From: Chryseobacterium sp. FH2
Lineage (GTDB): Bacteria > Bacteroidota > Bacteroidia > Flavobacteriales > Weeksellaceae
Reading direction: 5' to 3'
DNA length: 64,000 bases
Assembly (NCBI RefSeq): GCF_001045455.1
Contig: NZ_LFNE01000004.1
Span: 345,059-409,058 of the forward strand
Shown here: piece after piece, positions 46,786-54,800 of the stretch
Layout of the letters: every line of letters begins with the position of its first letter
How positions within the stretch are numbered: position 1 is the stretch's first letter
Notes under the pieces: model-generated
Told to the model about the DNA's origin: nothing
What the model saw: the letters and a program-made list of their open reading frames with translations, nothing else
Database searches by the model: none
Program-made: the position numbers and the translations under genes

Positions 46786-47697
46786 ATGATTTTTAACAGA
46801 AAACATACTTATATTTCTATTTTTTTTGTAGGGACAATGGCATTCGGACAGATAAATCGTCCGAATGCCAGTCCTTACACCAACGAAGGGACTTTCGAAA
46901 AATTCAAGAAAAAATATCCTTTTGTCACTCCCATTGACCGACCTGTTCCGCAAAATATTGGAATAGATAAAGATGTAGAATATACCAACATCAACGGACT
47001 TTCCTTAAAAGCTGATGTTTACTATCCACTTGATACCTCAAAAAAATATCCGGGAATCGCGATGGTTCATGGCGGCGGATGGATTTCAGGGAGTAAAGAA
47101 AATGAAAAATTCATGGCAATGGAATTAACTTCAAAAGGCTACGTTGTCATTGCTATCGGTTACCGGTTAGCCGATGTGGCAAAATATCCTGCCGGAGCCG
47201 AAGATATTGAAACAGGTATTCAGTGGTTAAAGAGAAACCACAAAAAATATCCCTTAAACAAAAATAAAATGGTGGTTCTGGGTGAATCTGCAGGTGCACA
47301 AATTGCTACTTTGGTCGGCGTTAAGAAAAAAAATAAACTGCAGGCTATCGTCAATGTAGATGGTGTTGTTTCTTTTATTCATGAAGAGTCAGGCAAAGAA
47401 GGAACTTATGATGCATATTGGCTCGGTTATCAACAAAAAGACAAACCGCAAATCTGGAAAGAAGCCTCACCTTTGGAATATGTGGATAAACACACTCCTC
47501 CTACCCTTTTCATCAACAGCTCACAACCGCGCTTTCATGCAGGGAGAGACGATATGATGAAAAAATTAAAGAGTTATCATATTCCGACTGAGTTTCATGA
47601 AATTAAAGACTCTCCCCATTCGTTCTGGTCGGCAGAACCCTGGTTTACAGAAACATTGAATTATACTTTGGATTTTTTAGATAAAGTTTTAAAATAG
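46786..47697 (+). CDS. Secreted alpha/beta-hydrolase, carbohydrate esterase-like
   Basis: Probable periplasmic esterase of the pectin cluster; substrate not known. The 303-residue protein has a signal peptide ending near FGQ, then an unusual 45-residue leader (PNASPYTNEGTFEKFKKK..) before the catalytic domain. Catalytic signs are the oxyanion HGGGW (95-99), the nucleophile elbow GESAG with Ser168, and His278 in SPHSFW; the Asp is probably in RFHAGRDD. This is the hormone-sensitive-lipase-like layout of acetyl-xylan and feruloyl esterases. The six-base gap to the downstream CE8 suggests joint action, perhaps removing acetyl groups from pectin. Confidence 0.85.
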   Translation: MIFNRKHTYISIFFVGTMAFGQINRPNASPYTNEGTFEKFKKKYPFVTPIDRPVPQNIGIDKDVEYTNINGLSLKADVYYPLDTSKKYPGIAMVHGGGWISGSKENEKFMAMELTSKGYVVIAIGYRLADVAKYPAGAEDIETGIQWLKRNHKKYPLNKNKMVVLGESAGAQIATLVGVKKKNKLQAIVNVDGVVSFIHEESGKEGTYDAYWLGYQQKDKPQIWKEASPLEYVDKHTPPTLFINSSQPRFHAGRDDMMKKLKSYHIPTEFHEIKDSPHSFWSAEPWFTETLNYTLDFLDKVLK

Positions 47698-47703
47698 ATT
47701 TTC

Positions 47704-48672
47704 ATGAAAAAATTATTTTTAATTCTGTTCATTTCAATGGCTCAGTTTCTTTTGGCAGGAAATGATCCGTACATTAAAATTACTGTTGCCAAGGACGGAA
47801 GCGGAGATTTTACCTCCATTCAAAAGGCAATAAATTCAATACGGGATTTGGGTCCGGCAGAAGCATTGGTATATATTAAATCAGGAATATATCATGAAAA
47901 AGTGGTTATTCCGTCTTCGAAACATAAAATTATATTAAAAGGCGAAGATAAAGACAATACCATTATCACCAACCATGATTTTTCAGGAAAATCAGATTCG
48001 TTTAATGAAAAAATGACGACTTTTAATTCCTATACTTTATTGGTGATGGGCGATGATATTAAAGTCAGTAACGTGACGATTCAAAACTCTTCATGCAACG
48101 AAGGACAGGCAGTTTCTCTTCATGTGGAAGGTGACCGTTTTGTGATTAAAAATTCAAATATTTTGGGTTGTCAGGATACAATTTATTCCGCAACCAATAA
48201 CAGCAGGCAATATTTTGAGAATTGCTATATCGAAGGAACAACGGATTTTATTTTCGGACAGGCAACGGCTGTTTTTAAAAATTGTACAATTAAGAGTTTA
48301 GCCGATTCTTACATCACCGCAGCTGCAACAGAAGCTGACAAAAAATATGGTTTTGTCTTTTTCGACTGTAAATTAATTGCTAAAGAAGGCATCACAAAAG
48401 TCTATTTGGGAAGACCTTGGAGACCGTACGCCAAAACAGTTTTCATCAGTACCGAGATGGGAAAACACATCCTTCCAGAGGGCTGGAATCCCTGGAAAGG
48501 AGACAAAATGTTTCCTGATAAAGAAAAGACTGCCTATTATGCAGAATTCGGAAGCAAAGGTGAAGGCGGAAATATTTCAAAACGGGTAAGCTGGTCTCAT
48601 CAGTTGGCGAAAAAACACCTTAAAAGTTATACCATTGAAAAAATCTTCGATGACTGGAACCCCAATAAATAA
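47704..48672 (+). CDS. Pectinesterase, carbohydrate esterase family 8 (second copy)
   Basis: Second methyl-ester-removing enzyme of the cluster, 322 residues, with a signal peptide ending near LAG. CE8 signs are VAKDGSGDFTSIQKAINSI at the start, GCQDTIY with a catalytic Asp, CYIEGTTDFIFG with the other, and YLGRPWRPYAKTVF near 236. It is similar to the copy at 39402 along its whole length, but the loop after the first catalytic Asp is shorter (no ADRTKPS stretch), so it is an old paralogue, not a recent duplication. It starts six bases after the esterase gene. Confidence 0.94.
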   Translation: MKKLFLILFISMAQFLLAGNDPYIKITVAKDGSGDFTSIQKAINSIRDLGPAEALVYIKSGIYHEKVVIPSSKHKIILKGEDKDNTIITNHDFSGKSDSFNEKMTTFNSYTLLVMGDDIKVSNVTIQNSSCNEGQAVSLHVEGDRFVIKNSNILGCQDTIYSATNNSRQYFENCYIEGTTDFIFGQATAVFKNCTIKSLADSYITAAATEADKKYGFVFFDCKLIAKEGITKVYLGRPWRPYAKTVFISTEMGKHILPEGWNPWKGDKMFPDKEKTAYYAEFGSKGEGGNISKRVSWSHQLAKKHLKSYTIEKIFDDWNPNK

Positions 48673-48690
48673 TCTAATAATAAATTTAAA

Positions 48691-49425
48691 ATGAATAAAA
48701 AATTTACCATACTGTTTTTGTTTTTGTCAATAATAACATTTGCGCAAAAACCAACTTTATTCCTAATCGGTGATTCTACCATGGCAAACAAAGAAAACCC
48801 GGATAAAAATCCTGAACACGGCTGGGGACAGGTTTTATCCCAATTTTTAACAACAGGCATTGAAGTTCAGAATCATGCAATGAACGGCAGAAGTTCAAAA
48901 AGTTTCAGAACAGAAGGAAGATGGGACAAAGTTGAAAAGCAGTTGAAAAAAGGGGATTTTGTTATCATTCAATTTGGACATAATGACCAGAAAATGAAGG
49001 ACTCTACCAAATTTACAAACCCTTACACCCAGTATAGAGCCAATTTGGAAAGATACGTGAATGAAACAAAAGCAAAAGGAGCAACTCCGATTCTCATGAC
49101 TTCCATTGTGAGAAGAAACTTCAACGAGAACGGAGTTTTGATTGATACTCATAAAGAATATCCCCTGGTGGTGAGAATGGTGGCCAACGACTTGAAAGTC
49201 CCTTTTGTAGATATGCAGTTATTGACGGAACAACTGGAAATTTCTTACGGTCCGGAAAAATCTAAACAGCTTCATTTGCATTATAAGGAAGGTGAAGTTG
49301 CATATTATCCAAAAGGAAAAGATGATGATACCCATTTATCTAAATTAGGAGCAGAGTCTGTTGCAAAACTGGCTTTAAAAAATTTGAAGAGTTTGAAAAT
49401 TGGGTTGGAAAAATATATTAAATAA
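48691..49425 (+). CDS. Rhamnogalacturonan acetylesterase, carbohydrate esterase family 12
   Basis: Secreted SGNH esterase removing acetyl groups from rhamnogalacturonan or homogalacturonan. The 244-residue protein has a signal peptide ending near TFAQ; the mature protein starts directly with the SGNH domain: FLIGDSTMA with Ser29, AMNGRSSKSFRTEGRW, IIQFGHNDQKM and the DDTHLSKLGAESV block with Asp212 and His215. Unlike the CE12 protein at 19426, it has no N-terminal beta-sandwich domain, so it is the simple RhgT/YesT-like form. It starts 18 bp after the CE8 gene. Confidence 0.93.
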   Translation: MNKKFTILFLFLSIITFAQKPTLFLIGDSTMANKENPDKNPEHGWGQVLSQFLTTGIEVQNHAMNGRSSKSFRTEGRWDKVEKQLKKGDFVIIQFGHNDQKMKDSTKFTNPYTQYRANLERYVNETKAKGATPILMTSIVRRNFNENGVLIDTHKEYPLVVRMVANDLKVPFVDMQLLTEQLEISYGPEKSKQLHLHYKEGEVAYYPKGKDDDTHLSKLGAESVAKLALKNLKSLKIGLEKYIK

Positions 49426-49452
49426 GTTAAAGCATTAAGTCGAGAAGAATCT

Positions 49453-49490
49453 TGTCATTCATAACAAAGTGGAATCCAGTAAAGAATCTA
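49453..49490. repeat. Half copy of the TGTCATTCTGA element (copy 3)
   Basis: TGTCATTCATAACAAAGTGG and the following AATCCAGTAAAGAATCT align base by base with the left half of the copy at 15255. No right half is present, so the element is truncated. Confidence 0.5.
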
Positions 49491-49571
49491 CTTTAATTTA
49501 AACAAATCTTTCCTTTCGAAATGAAAGAGTGTCGGTAAATAATTTACTCTAAAAAATTAAAAAGCAACAGA

Positions 49572-49913
49572 ATGAAATTCAAAAAAGAGCCGTTCTTCGA
49601 CGGCAATTCCGAGTGGGAAGATTTAGAAGAAGGGGTCTCCAGACAGATTGTCGGATACAATTCCCAGGTAATGATGGTCATTGTAAAATTTGAAAAAGAT
49701 GCTATCGGAGCTTTGCATCAGCATTTTCATTCACAAATTACTTACGTTTCTTCGGGAAAATTTGAAGTGACAGTAGATGGTGAAACAAAAGTTTTACAAC
49801 AAGGTGACGGATTCTTTGCGCAGCCCAATATTTTTCACGGCGTGAAATGTCTGGAAGAAGGACAATTGGTCGATACTTTTACGCCGTTTAGAGAAGATTT
49901 TCTTAAAGATTAA
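49572..49913 (+). CDS. kdgF: KdgF-like cupin, unsaturated uronate processing
   Basis: Small single-domain cupin that speeds conversion of unsaturated galacturonate to the linear 4-deoxy-5-keto uronate used by KduI. The 113-residue protein has the cupin metal ligands in LHQHFHSQITYV (His49, His51, Gln55) and NIFHGV (His89), and the FFAQPNIFHGVKCLEEG segment typical of KdgF. No signal peptide is present, so it acts in the cytoplasm although its neighbours are secreted. It closes the gap between GH105 products and the kduI-kduD pathway. It lies 146 bp after the CE12 gene. Confidence 0.9.
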   Translation: MKFKKEPFFDGNSEWEDLEEGVSRQIVGYNSQVMMVIVKFEKDAIGALHQHFHSQITYVSSGKFEVTVDGETKVLQQGDGFFAQPNIFHGVKCLEEGQLVDTFTPFREDFLKD

Positions 49914-49996
49914 TTTATCATTTCAACCCTCACAGATCTTAAAATCTATGAGAGTTAGGAAAATATATTTTTACAGTAATCACAAATTAAAAAATC

Positions 49997-50896
49997 ATGA
50001 AAACATCTGTTTTTATCTTAATTTTCTTCTTCACTCAATTATCCGCACAGGAAAAAATCATGGTTTGGCCGAAAGGCCAGATGCCGAATTCCAAAGGGCT
50101 GTCCCTAAAAACCGAAGAAAAAGAAGGTAGGATTGTACAAATAAAAGAAACTGAGCTTTTTGCTTTTTTACCTCCCAAAGAAGAAAGAAAGCAGATGGCG
50201 GTCATCGTCATTCCCGGTGGTGGATATTATAAGCTTACCTATGATCTGGGTGGTTTTCAGATTGCAAAATGGCTCAATACACAAGGAATATCTGCTTTTG
50301 TTTTAAATTATAGATTGCCTACTTCTCCCGATTTGAAACAAAAAGAGATTGCACCGCTTCAGGATATTCAGGCAGCTATAAAATATCTCAGAAAAAATGC
50401 TGCACAATATGGCATTGCCCCGGAACAGATTGGCGTAATCGGAACTTCCGCAGGTGGACATTTGGCAGCAACGGTGAGTAACATTTCTACAGATTATACA
50501 GAATTAAAAGGCGATTGGGAAAATTTCTCCACTGTTCCAGATTTTGCCATTTTAGTTTCTCCGGTCATTGATTTGGGTGAATTTGCACATATTGGAAGCC
50601 GAAATAGTTTACTTGGGGAAAATGCTTCACCGGAAAAAATCAAAGAATATTCCATGCAGAATCGGGTGACGGAAAAAACTCCGCCTACCATTTTGTTTCA
50701 TGCACAAAATGATAAAACAGTCCCTGTAATGAACAGTATTCTGTATTATGAAGCAATGTTAAAAAATAAAGTAAAAGGTGCAATGTTTATTTTCCCGGAA
50801 GGGGAACATAAAATCGGAATCACCAACAAATCAGAATTGACTGATAACTGGAAAAAATTATGTTCAGATTGGTTGAAAATGATAGGCAATAAGTAA
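49997..50896 (+). CDS. Secreted alpha/beta-hydrolase, acetylesterase-like
   Basis: Probable periplasmic acyl or acetyl esterase. The 299-residue protein has a signal peptide ending near LSAQ. Catalytic signs are the oxyanion PGGGYY (73 onward), the nucleophile elbow GTSAGGH with Ser151, an Asp in HAQNDKTVP near 236 and His near the end in FPEGEHKIGI. The layout matches acetyl-xylan-esterase-like proteins common in Bacteroidota glycan loci. It differs strongly from the esterase at 46786. It is the last plus-strand gene of the pectin cluster, ended by a strong hairpin at 50982. Confidence 0.87.
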   Translation: MKTSVFILIFFFTQLSAQEKIMVWPKGQMPNSKGLSLKTEEKEGRIVQIKETELFAFLPPKEERKQMAVIVIPGGGYYKLTYDLGGFQIAKWLNTQGISAFVLNYRLPTSPDLKQKEIAPLQDIQAAIKYLRKNAAQYGIAPEQIGVIGTSAGGHLAATVSNISTDYTELKGDWENFSTVPDFAILVSPVIDLGEFAHIGSRNSLLGENASPEKIKEYSMQNRVTEKTPPTILFHAQNDKTVPVMNSILYYEAMLKNKVKGAMFIFPEGEHKIGITNKSELTDNWKKLCSDWLKMIGNK

Positions 50897-50981
50897 TTGG
50901 TTATGAGCAAAACCAAGGTTTTGATTTTGATATGAAGACATTCGGGGCTATACTTTTGAAACTAATTAGCTTTCTGCAAAT

Positions 50982-51032
50982 AATCAAAATAATTCCCGCA
51001 GATTTTATAAATCTGCGGGAATTATTTTGATT
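50982..51032. terminator. Bidirectional terminator: 24-bp perfect palindrome
   Basis: The left arm from 50982 and right arm ending at 51032 are exact inverses over 24 bases around a TAT loop, with the GC-rich middle CCCGCAG/CTGCGGG and an outer T-rich arm on both strands. It lies between the convergent esterase and PL10 genes and should stop transcription from both sides. Confidence 0.92.
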
Positions 51033-51065
51033 GCTTAGTCTATTTTCAACTATATTAGTAATAAA

Positions 51066-52088
51066 CTATTGATATATTTTATTTTTCTGAAGCCATTTAG
51101 GATACTCAGTATTAATCAGCTTTTCGGCGTGATCAATGTACCAGCTGTAACCGTTTCTTCTTTCTTCGGAAACGTCATTGTAATTATATTTTACACTTCC
51201 GTCGCGGTCGCCGAAAATAGGCCTGTTGGTGTTAACATCATAAAATCTCGCCCAAATCACGGAGCTTTTGTCCTCCGTTAAAATTCTTACCGTCTTTCCG
51301 TTTTGCTTAGCAACATTGTAACTGTATCCTTCAATTTTATTTTGTTTAAACCAATTTACAGCTGATTTTATAGCTTTTTCAATTTCCGGGGTTACAGATT
51401 GTATCATTAAAAACCGAACAATTCCCACTGACTCCCCAGTTGCCAGAGAAATAGGTTCAAAAGCTCTTGCTTTATCAGGCTGTAAGGTAATTTCATTATA
51501 TTGATCAGCCCATATTGTTGGAATTCCCTGCTGTAAGACCTGTGTTTTTAAAATACACTCTATTCCTTTTTGTACTGCAATTTTAGACTTTTCCTTCAAT
51601 TGCGGATCCACTACATCAAAATCATTTTTGCCTTCCGCAGTATTATACAAGACTGTCAATGCATTGATCATAGCGTTGTCATTATATGTTATCTGCTTTC
51701 TGTAAAGCCCTGTATTAGGATAATATTGAGGGAACCCTCCGTTTTTATACTGCATCATAAGAAGATAGCTGATTCCTCTTTCTGCGGATTTCAGATATTC
51801 TGCATTTTTTGTAGTGGAATATGCTTTTATCAGGGCATTAATTTCTCTTGATGTTGCATTATTATCAATCGTTGCATGGTCGTCTCCTGTAGCTTTTATC
51901 GTTTTAAGAAGGGTTTTATCAACCGGAACATTGTAATTAACTACAGATTTATCATTAAGCTGTTTTCCCCAGCCCCCGTTCGGGAGCTGATACAGCAGTA
52001 TTTTTTCTGCTAAAGTATCTTTTACCTGAGCAAAGAAATATCCTGAAGCCAAAGAAAAGATTGCGATTGAAATTTTTAATTTTATCAT
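51066..52088 (-). CDS. Pectate lyase, polysaccharide lyase family 10
   Basis: Secreted lyase for de-esterified homogalacturonan, using the (alpha/alpha) toroid fold. The 340-residue protein has a signal peptide ending near FFAQ. PL10 signs are QLPNGGWGKQL near 34, DDHATIDNNATSREINAL near 69 with the likely calcium and catalytic Asp residues, MMQYKNGGFPQYYPNTGLYRKQITYNDNAM near 112 and RAFEPISLATGESVGIV near 209. It is transcribed against the rest of the cluster but has its own candidate LacI-type operator at 52228, so it appears to belong to the same regulon. Confidence 0.93.
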   Translation of the reverse strand: MIKLKISIAIFSLASGYFFAQVKDTLAEKILLYQLPNGGWGKQLNDKSVVNYNVPVDKTLLKTIKATGDDHATIDNNATSREINALIKAYSTTKNAEYLKSAERGISYLLMMQYKNGGFPQYYPNTGLYRKQITYNDNAMINALTVLYNTAEGKNDFDVVDPQLKEKSKIAVQKGIECILKTQVLQQGIPTIWADQYNEITLQPDKARAFEPISLATGESVGIVRFLMIQSVTPEIEKAIKSAVNWFKQNKIEGYSYNVAKQNGKTVRILTEDKSSVIWARFYDVNTNRPIFGDRDGSVKYNYNDVSEERRNGYSWYIDHAEKLINTEYPKWLQKNKIYQ

Positions 52089-52227
52089 TTTTATTTAAAT
52101 TTTATTATCAATGGATTTGTAACTATTTCAGAAATATAATTCTTCCAATCTTTCAGTGTCTGGTCTGTCCGTTTTTCTGTTATGAAAGCCCAACTTAATA
52201 AATACTTTTCCATATAAAGAAGCTTAA

Positions 52228-52241
52228 TGCAAACGATTGCA
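52228..52241. promoter_or_regulatory. Candidate LacI-family operator, site 5 (PL10)
   Basis: TGCAAACGATTGCA matches TGCAATCGATTGCA except for one central base, with both arms TGCAA and TTGCA intact. It lies 140 bp upstream of the PL10 ATG and marks the right border of the pectin region. Confidence 0.55.
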
Positions 52242-52448
52242 CAAATTAATGCATGAGATAAAATTTTTGCTATTAAACCTATCTGCTTTCAACATCAAAA
52301 ATAAAGATTTTCTTCCAACTATAACAAATTTAATTAAATACTCTCAGCTGTTTTTTAAATATACTAGATTTTTAAGGCGTATGAGGAAGTTCTAAAGATT
52401 AATTACGAGCATAATTTGCGAGCAATGAAATTTGTCCAGTAAAAATCT

Positions 52449-52456
52449 TAAATTTG
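52449..52456 (+). promoter_or_regulatory. Candidate -7 box of the methyltransferase gene
   Basis: TAAATTTG is a full match to TAnnTTTG, 26 bp before the ATG at 52483. No convincing -33 TTG is at the expected distance. The box lies inside the longer TTG-started frame, which argues for the ATG. Confidence 0.35.
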
Positions 52457-52482
52457 GTATAATAAACTTAATACAGCAACCC

Positions 52483-53244
52483 ATGGATGCACTTGATACC
52501 ACCAACCGTTTCTCGCACAGAGCAGATAACTATACGATGTACCGCCCTGAATATCCCGAAGACATTGTAACTTTTCTGGAGCAAACCACCGGACTCAATA
52601 GCAATTCCGTTATAGCGGATATTGGTTCTGGGACTGGTATATTTTCAAATTTATTATTGAAGGCCGGTTATTCTGTAAACGCAGTGGAGCCTAATGAGCA
52701 AATGAGGTCTTCTGCTGAAATAAATTTACAAAAATACCCCGGATTCGCCAGCATTGAAGGCACTGCCGAAAAGACTACCCTAGCCGATAGCAGCATTGAC
52801 CTAATTACCGTAGCACAAGCTTTTCATTGGTTCCGCCCACAAGAAACAAAAACAGAATTTGAACGTATTCTAAAACCCTCAGGCCACATACTTCTGGTAT
52901 GGAATATTATGCAGTCAGACACACCGTTTTTAAAGGATTATACAGCATTGAAGGAAAAATATTCAGAGAAAATAAAACATGAACACCGCGCTGATCTGCA
53001 ACGCATACAAAATATTTTTTACCCCTCTCCTGTCACAACACAAAATTTTAGACAAACACAACAACTTAATGAAGAGGGCTTAAAAGGACATCTCTTATCT
53101 TTTTCCACTATACCCCTTGCCAATGAACCTAGGTATGAGGAAATGATGGTGAAAGTAGCCGACTTATTCGATAAATATAACAATAACGGATTTATAAGCA
53201 TGGAATATGAAACCAAGTTATTTTTAGTGTCGCTTTCCAAATAA
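52483..53244 (+). CDS. Class I SAM-dependent methyltransferase
   Basis: Probable small-molecule methyltransferase; substrate unknown. The ATG at 52483 (MDALDTTNRFSHRADNYTMY) is chosen over a TTG at 52432 because family members begin near this point and a -7 box overlaps the longer start. The 253-residue protein shows SAM motif I VIADIGSGTGIFSNLLL, the acidic VNAVEPNEQM, GTAEKTTLADSSIDLITVAQAFHWF and the GHILLVWN post-motif. FHWF is typical of the UbiE/TehB-like group seen in many bacteria. No metabolic link to the pectin genes is evident. Confidence 0.85.
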   Translation: MDALDTTNRFSHRADNYTMYRPEYPEDIVTFLEQTTGLNSNSVIADIGSGTGIFSNLLLKAGYSVNAVEPNEQMRSSAEINLQKYPGFASIEGTAEKTTLADSSIDLITVAQAFHWFRPQETKTEFERILKPSGHILLVWNIMQSDTPFLKDYTALKEKYSEKIKHEHRADLQRIQNIFYPSPVTTQNFRQTQQLNEEGLKGHLLSFSTIPLANEPRYEEMMVKVADLFDKYNNNGFISMEYETKLFLVSLSK

Positions 53245-53341
53245 AAGAAACATGGAAGAGGTTTGAATGATACACTAATTTTTTCCTTTCGTTATAATAT
53301 TAATTAATAGAACATAAAAACATCGATTGCCTCAAGAAATA

Positions 53342-53782
53342 TTAACCGTTTATCTTTACATATTGTGAAAGATGTTTTTTGAGAGCCTTGAGATCTTTCT
53401 TTTTAAGAAGATTTAGCCTAACCCGCAATTTGCTCATTTTTCCGTTTTCTCTTTTTAAACTAATCAATAAAAGCGTTCCCTTCAGGGAAAAACTTTGCAG
53501 TGAATGCAAAGGAAATTCGATGACAGGCAAGACACGTTTGGTTATAAAAGGACGATAACTTTTTACACTCAAAACCATTCCTGAACTTTCTATCTCCAGA
53601 ATCCTAACCCTTCCAAGCATAATACACAGAAATATAAATACAGCAGACAAACATAATAGGTTCTTATACCAATGAATATGAAAAATGTAGCAATAAATTA
53701 ATAATGAAAGATTAGTAAGTAATAGTAAAATAATAGTTGCAAAAGAGAGCTTAGCGGTCTTTTTGTTATCAATTTTTAACAA
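53342..53782 (-). CDS. Small membrane protein, PH-like domain, function unknown
   Basis: Not recognised by function. The 146-residue protein has two closely spaced hydrophobic segments at about residues 13-33 (FATIILLLLTNLSLLIYCYI) and 40-58 (LLCLSAVFIFLCIML), then a beta-rich part with ILEIESSGMVLSVKSYRPF and PVIEFPLHSLQSFSLKGTLL followed by a C-terminal amphipathic helix rich in Lys. This layout resembles bacterial PH-domain membrane proteins of Chryseobacterium. It stands alone, facing the methyltransferase, with AT-rich DNA upstream. Confidence 0.6.
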   Translation of the reverse strand: MLKIDNKKTAKLSFATIILLLLTNLSLLIYCYIFHIHWYKNLLCLSAVFIFLCIMLGRVRILEIESSGMVLSVKSYRPFITKRVLPVIEFPLHSLQSFSLKGTLLLISLKRENGKMSKLRVRLNLLKKKDLKALKKHLSQYVKING

Positions 53783-54242
53783 TGGTAATTTATTTTTTTG
53801 AATTAGTATTAGAATATAATGAAATTTGAAGTCTACATATTTTTTCCAAAATATATACGCTATTTCATTGTAAAATAATAAAAAGCAAATAAACGAATAT
53901 TTATATTTTTAAATTATGACTCCAATCATATTATCCACTATTTTTATTGAAAAATAGTATAATTTACATCAAATTATAAAATTAACGTTAATATAATACA
54001 ATTATGTTAAAAAATAAATAACAAACATTTGACAATCAAAAAAGTAACTATTTTTAATAAAAATAAATTTAAAAAGTTCGAGTTAATCGTATAATTGAAG
54101 TTGTTAGTTTTTACATTGGAAAAGATCAGACATAATATTATTCATATTTTGATAAAAAGCCTGTTATTGTACCATGATATCAGCAGTGTCTTACCTTTGA
54201 AACTTCTACTTTATCATGATGAGCCAAATATATTGATTCAGC
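53783..54242. other. 460-bp AT-rich spacer
   Basis: No gene, repeat or clear symmetry was found. It contains the promoter region of the PH-like gene and the 3' flank of the decayed beta-barrel gene. Confidence 0.5.
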
Positions 54243-54748
54243 TCAATTCGCAAGATCGTTGTTATTGATTTTCCTTCTTGTGCTTTTTATTTCTTCATTT
54301 AGTTTCCCGAATTTATAAGTAATATTAATTCCAAAGGCTCTGTAGTAATCTATTATGGAATTATTTTGGTAGAAATTGGTTCCGACGGTTTCTGTTAGGG
54401 CTTTACGGGACTTATTAAACGGATTATTGATGTAAGCCGAAAAAGAAAGGTTATCACACAAAATGTTTTTGCTAAAACGGAAAGATGAGCCTGTGAATGC
54501 ATTGGTGTATTTTGTAGTCCCGCAGGCATTTTGCTGTTGATCTCAAAATTATAACTTATGCTCCAATTCTTTTTCAAACTGATAATTGGCTGACAGATAG
54601 ATGTAATAGGTAAAACACTATTCTTTATTTCAACACCATCTACATTTCCGTTGATGAGGAAAATTGCGGAATTTCCGTTAATTCCTAATATGAGTTTTTT
54701 TGTAACAGGATAATTCAGGTTGTATTGTTTGATTAAAAAGCTATTATC
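54243..54748 (-). pseudogene. C-terminal remnant of an outer-membrane beta-barrel protein, frameshifted
   Basis: Two minus-strand frames join into one barrel tail. Upstream: LNYPVTKKLILGINGNSA and KKNWSISYNFEINSKMPAGL; then, after a one-base loss near 54510, TNAFTGSSFRFSKNILCDNL, INNPFNKSRKALTETVGTNF and DYYRAFGINITYKFGKLNEE, ending KINNNDLAN. This is the characteristic end of the large outer-membrane beta-barrel family (CarboxypepD-like plus OMP_b-brl_3) of flavobacteria, which is normally 700-950 residues. Only about 165 residues remain and there is no start, so it is dead. The 5' border is set near the terminator of the neighbouring dehydrogenase gene, hinting at a deletion joint there. 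Confidence 0.8.
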
Positions 54749-54753
54749 AAAAA

Positions 54754-54781
54754 GCCGCAGATCTTTAGTGAAGTCTGCGGC
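54754..54781 (-). terminator. Terminator of the short-chain dehydrogenase gene
   Basis: GCCGCAGA and TCTGCGGC are exact 8-bp inverses around a 12-base loop, followed on the minus strand by five T residues. It begins 20 bp after the dehydrogenase stop. Confidence 0.85.
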
Positions 54782-54800
54782 AAATTTTTGACAATTCTGG

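Larger units (their letters stand above)
52089..52482. other. Divergent spacer between PL10 and the methyltransferase
   Basis: No gene is seen. It holds the candidate operator at 52228 for PL10 and a TAAATTTG box at 52449 for the methyltransferase; the remainder is plain AT-rich DNA. Confidence 0.5.

Noticed and set aside
12042..49425. Type IX secretion C-terminal sorting domains on the secreted enzymes
   Set aside because: Enzyme C-termini were read and none shows the conserved sorting-domain pattern; export is by signal peptides or lipoprotein signals.
52432..52482. TTG start extending the methyltransferase by 17 residues
   Set aside because: A full -7 box lies inside this stretch, and the family start fits the ATG at 52483.
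53320..53331. CATCGATTGCCT as a sixth LacI-type site
   Set aside because: Only one arm matches, it lies after the end of a membrane protein gene and faces no pectin gene.
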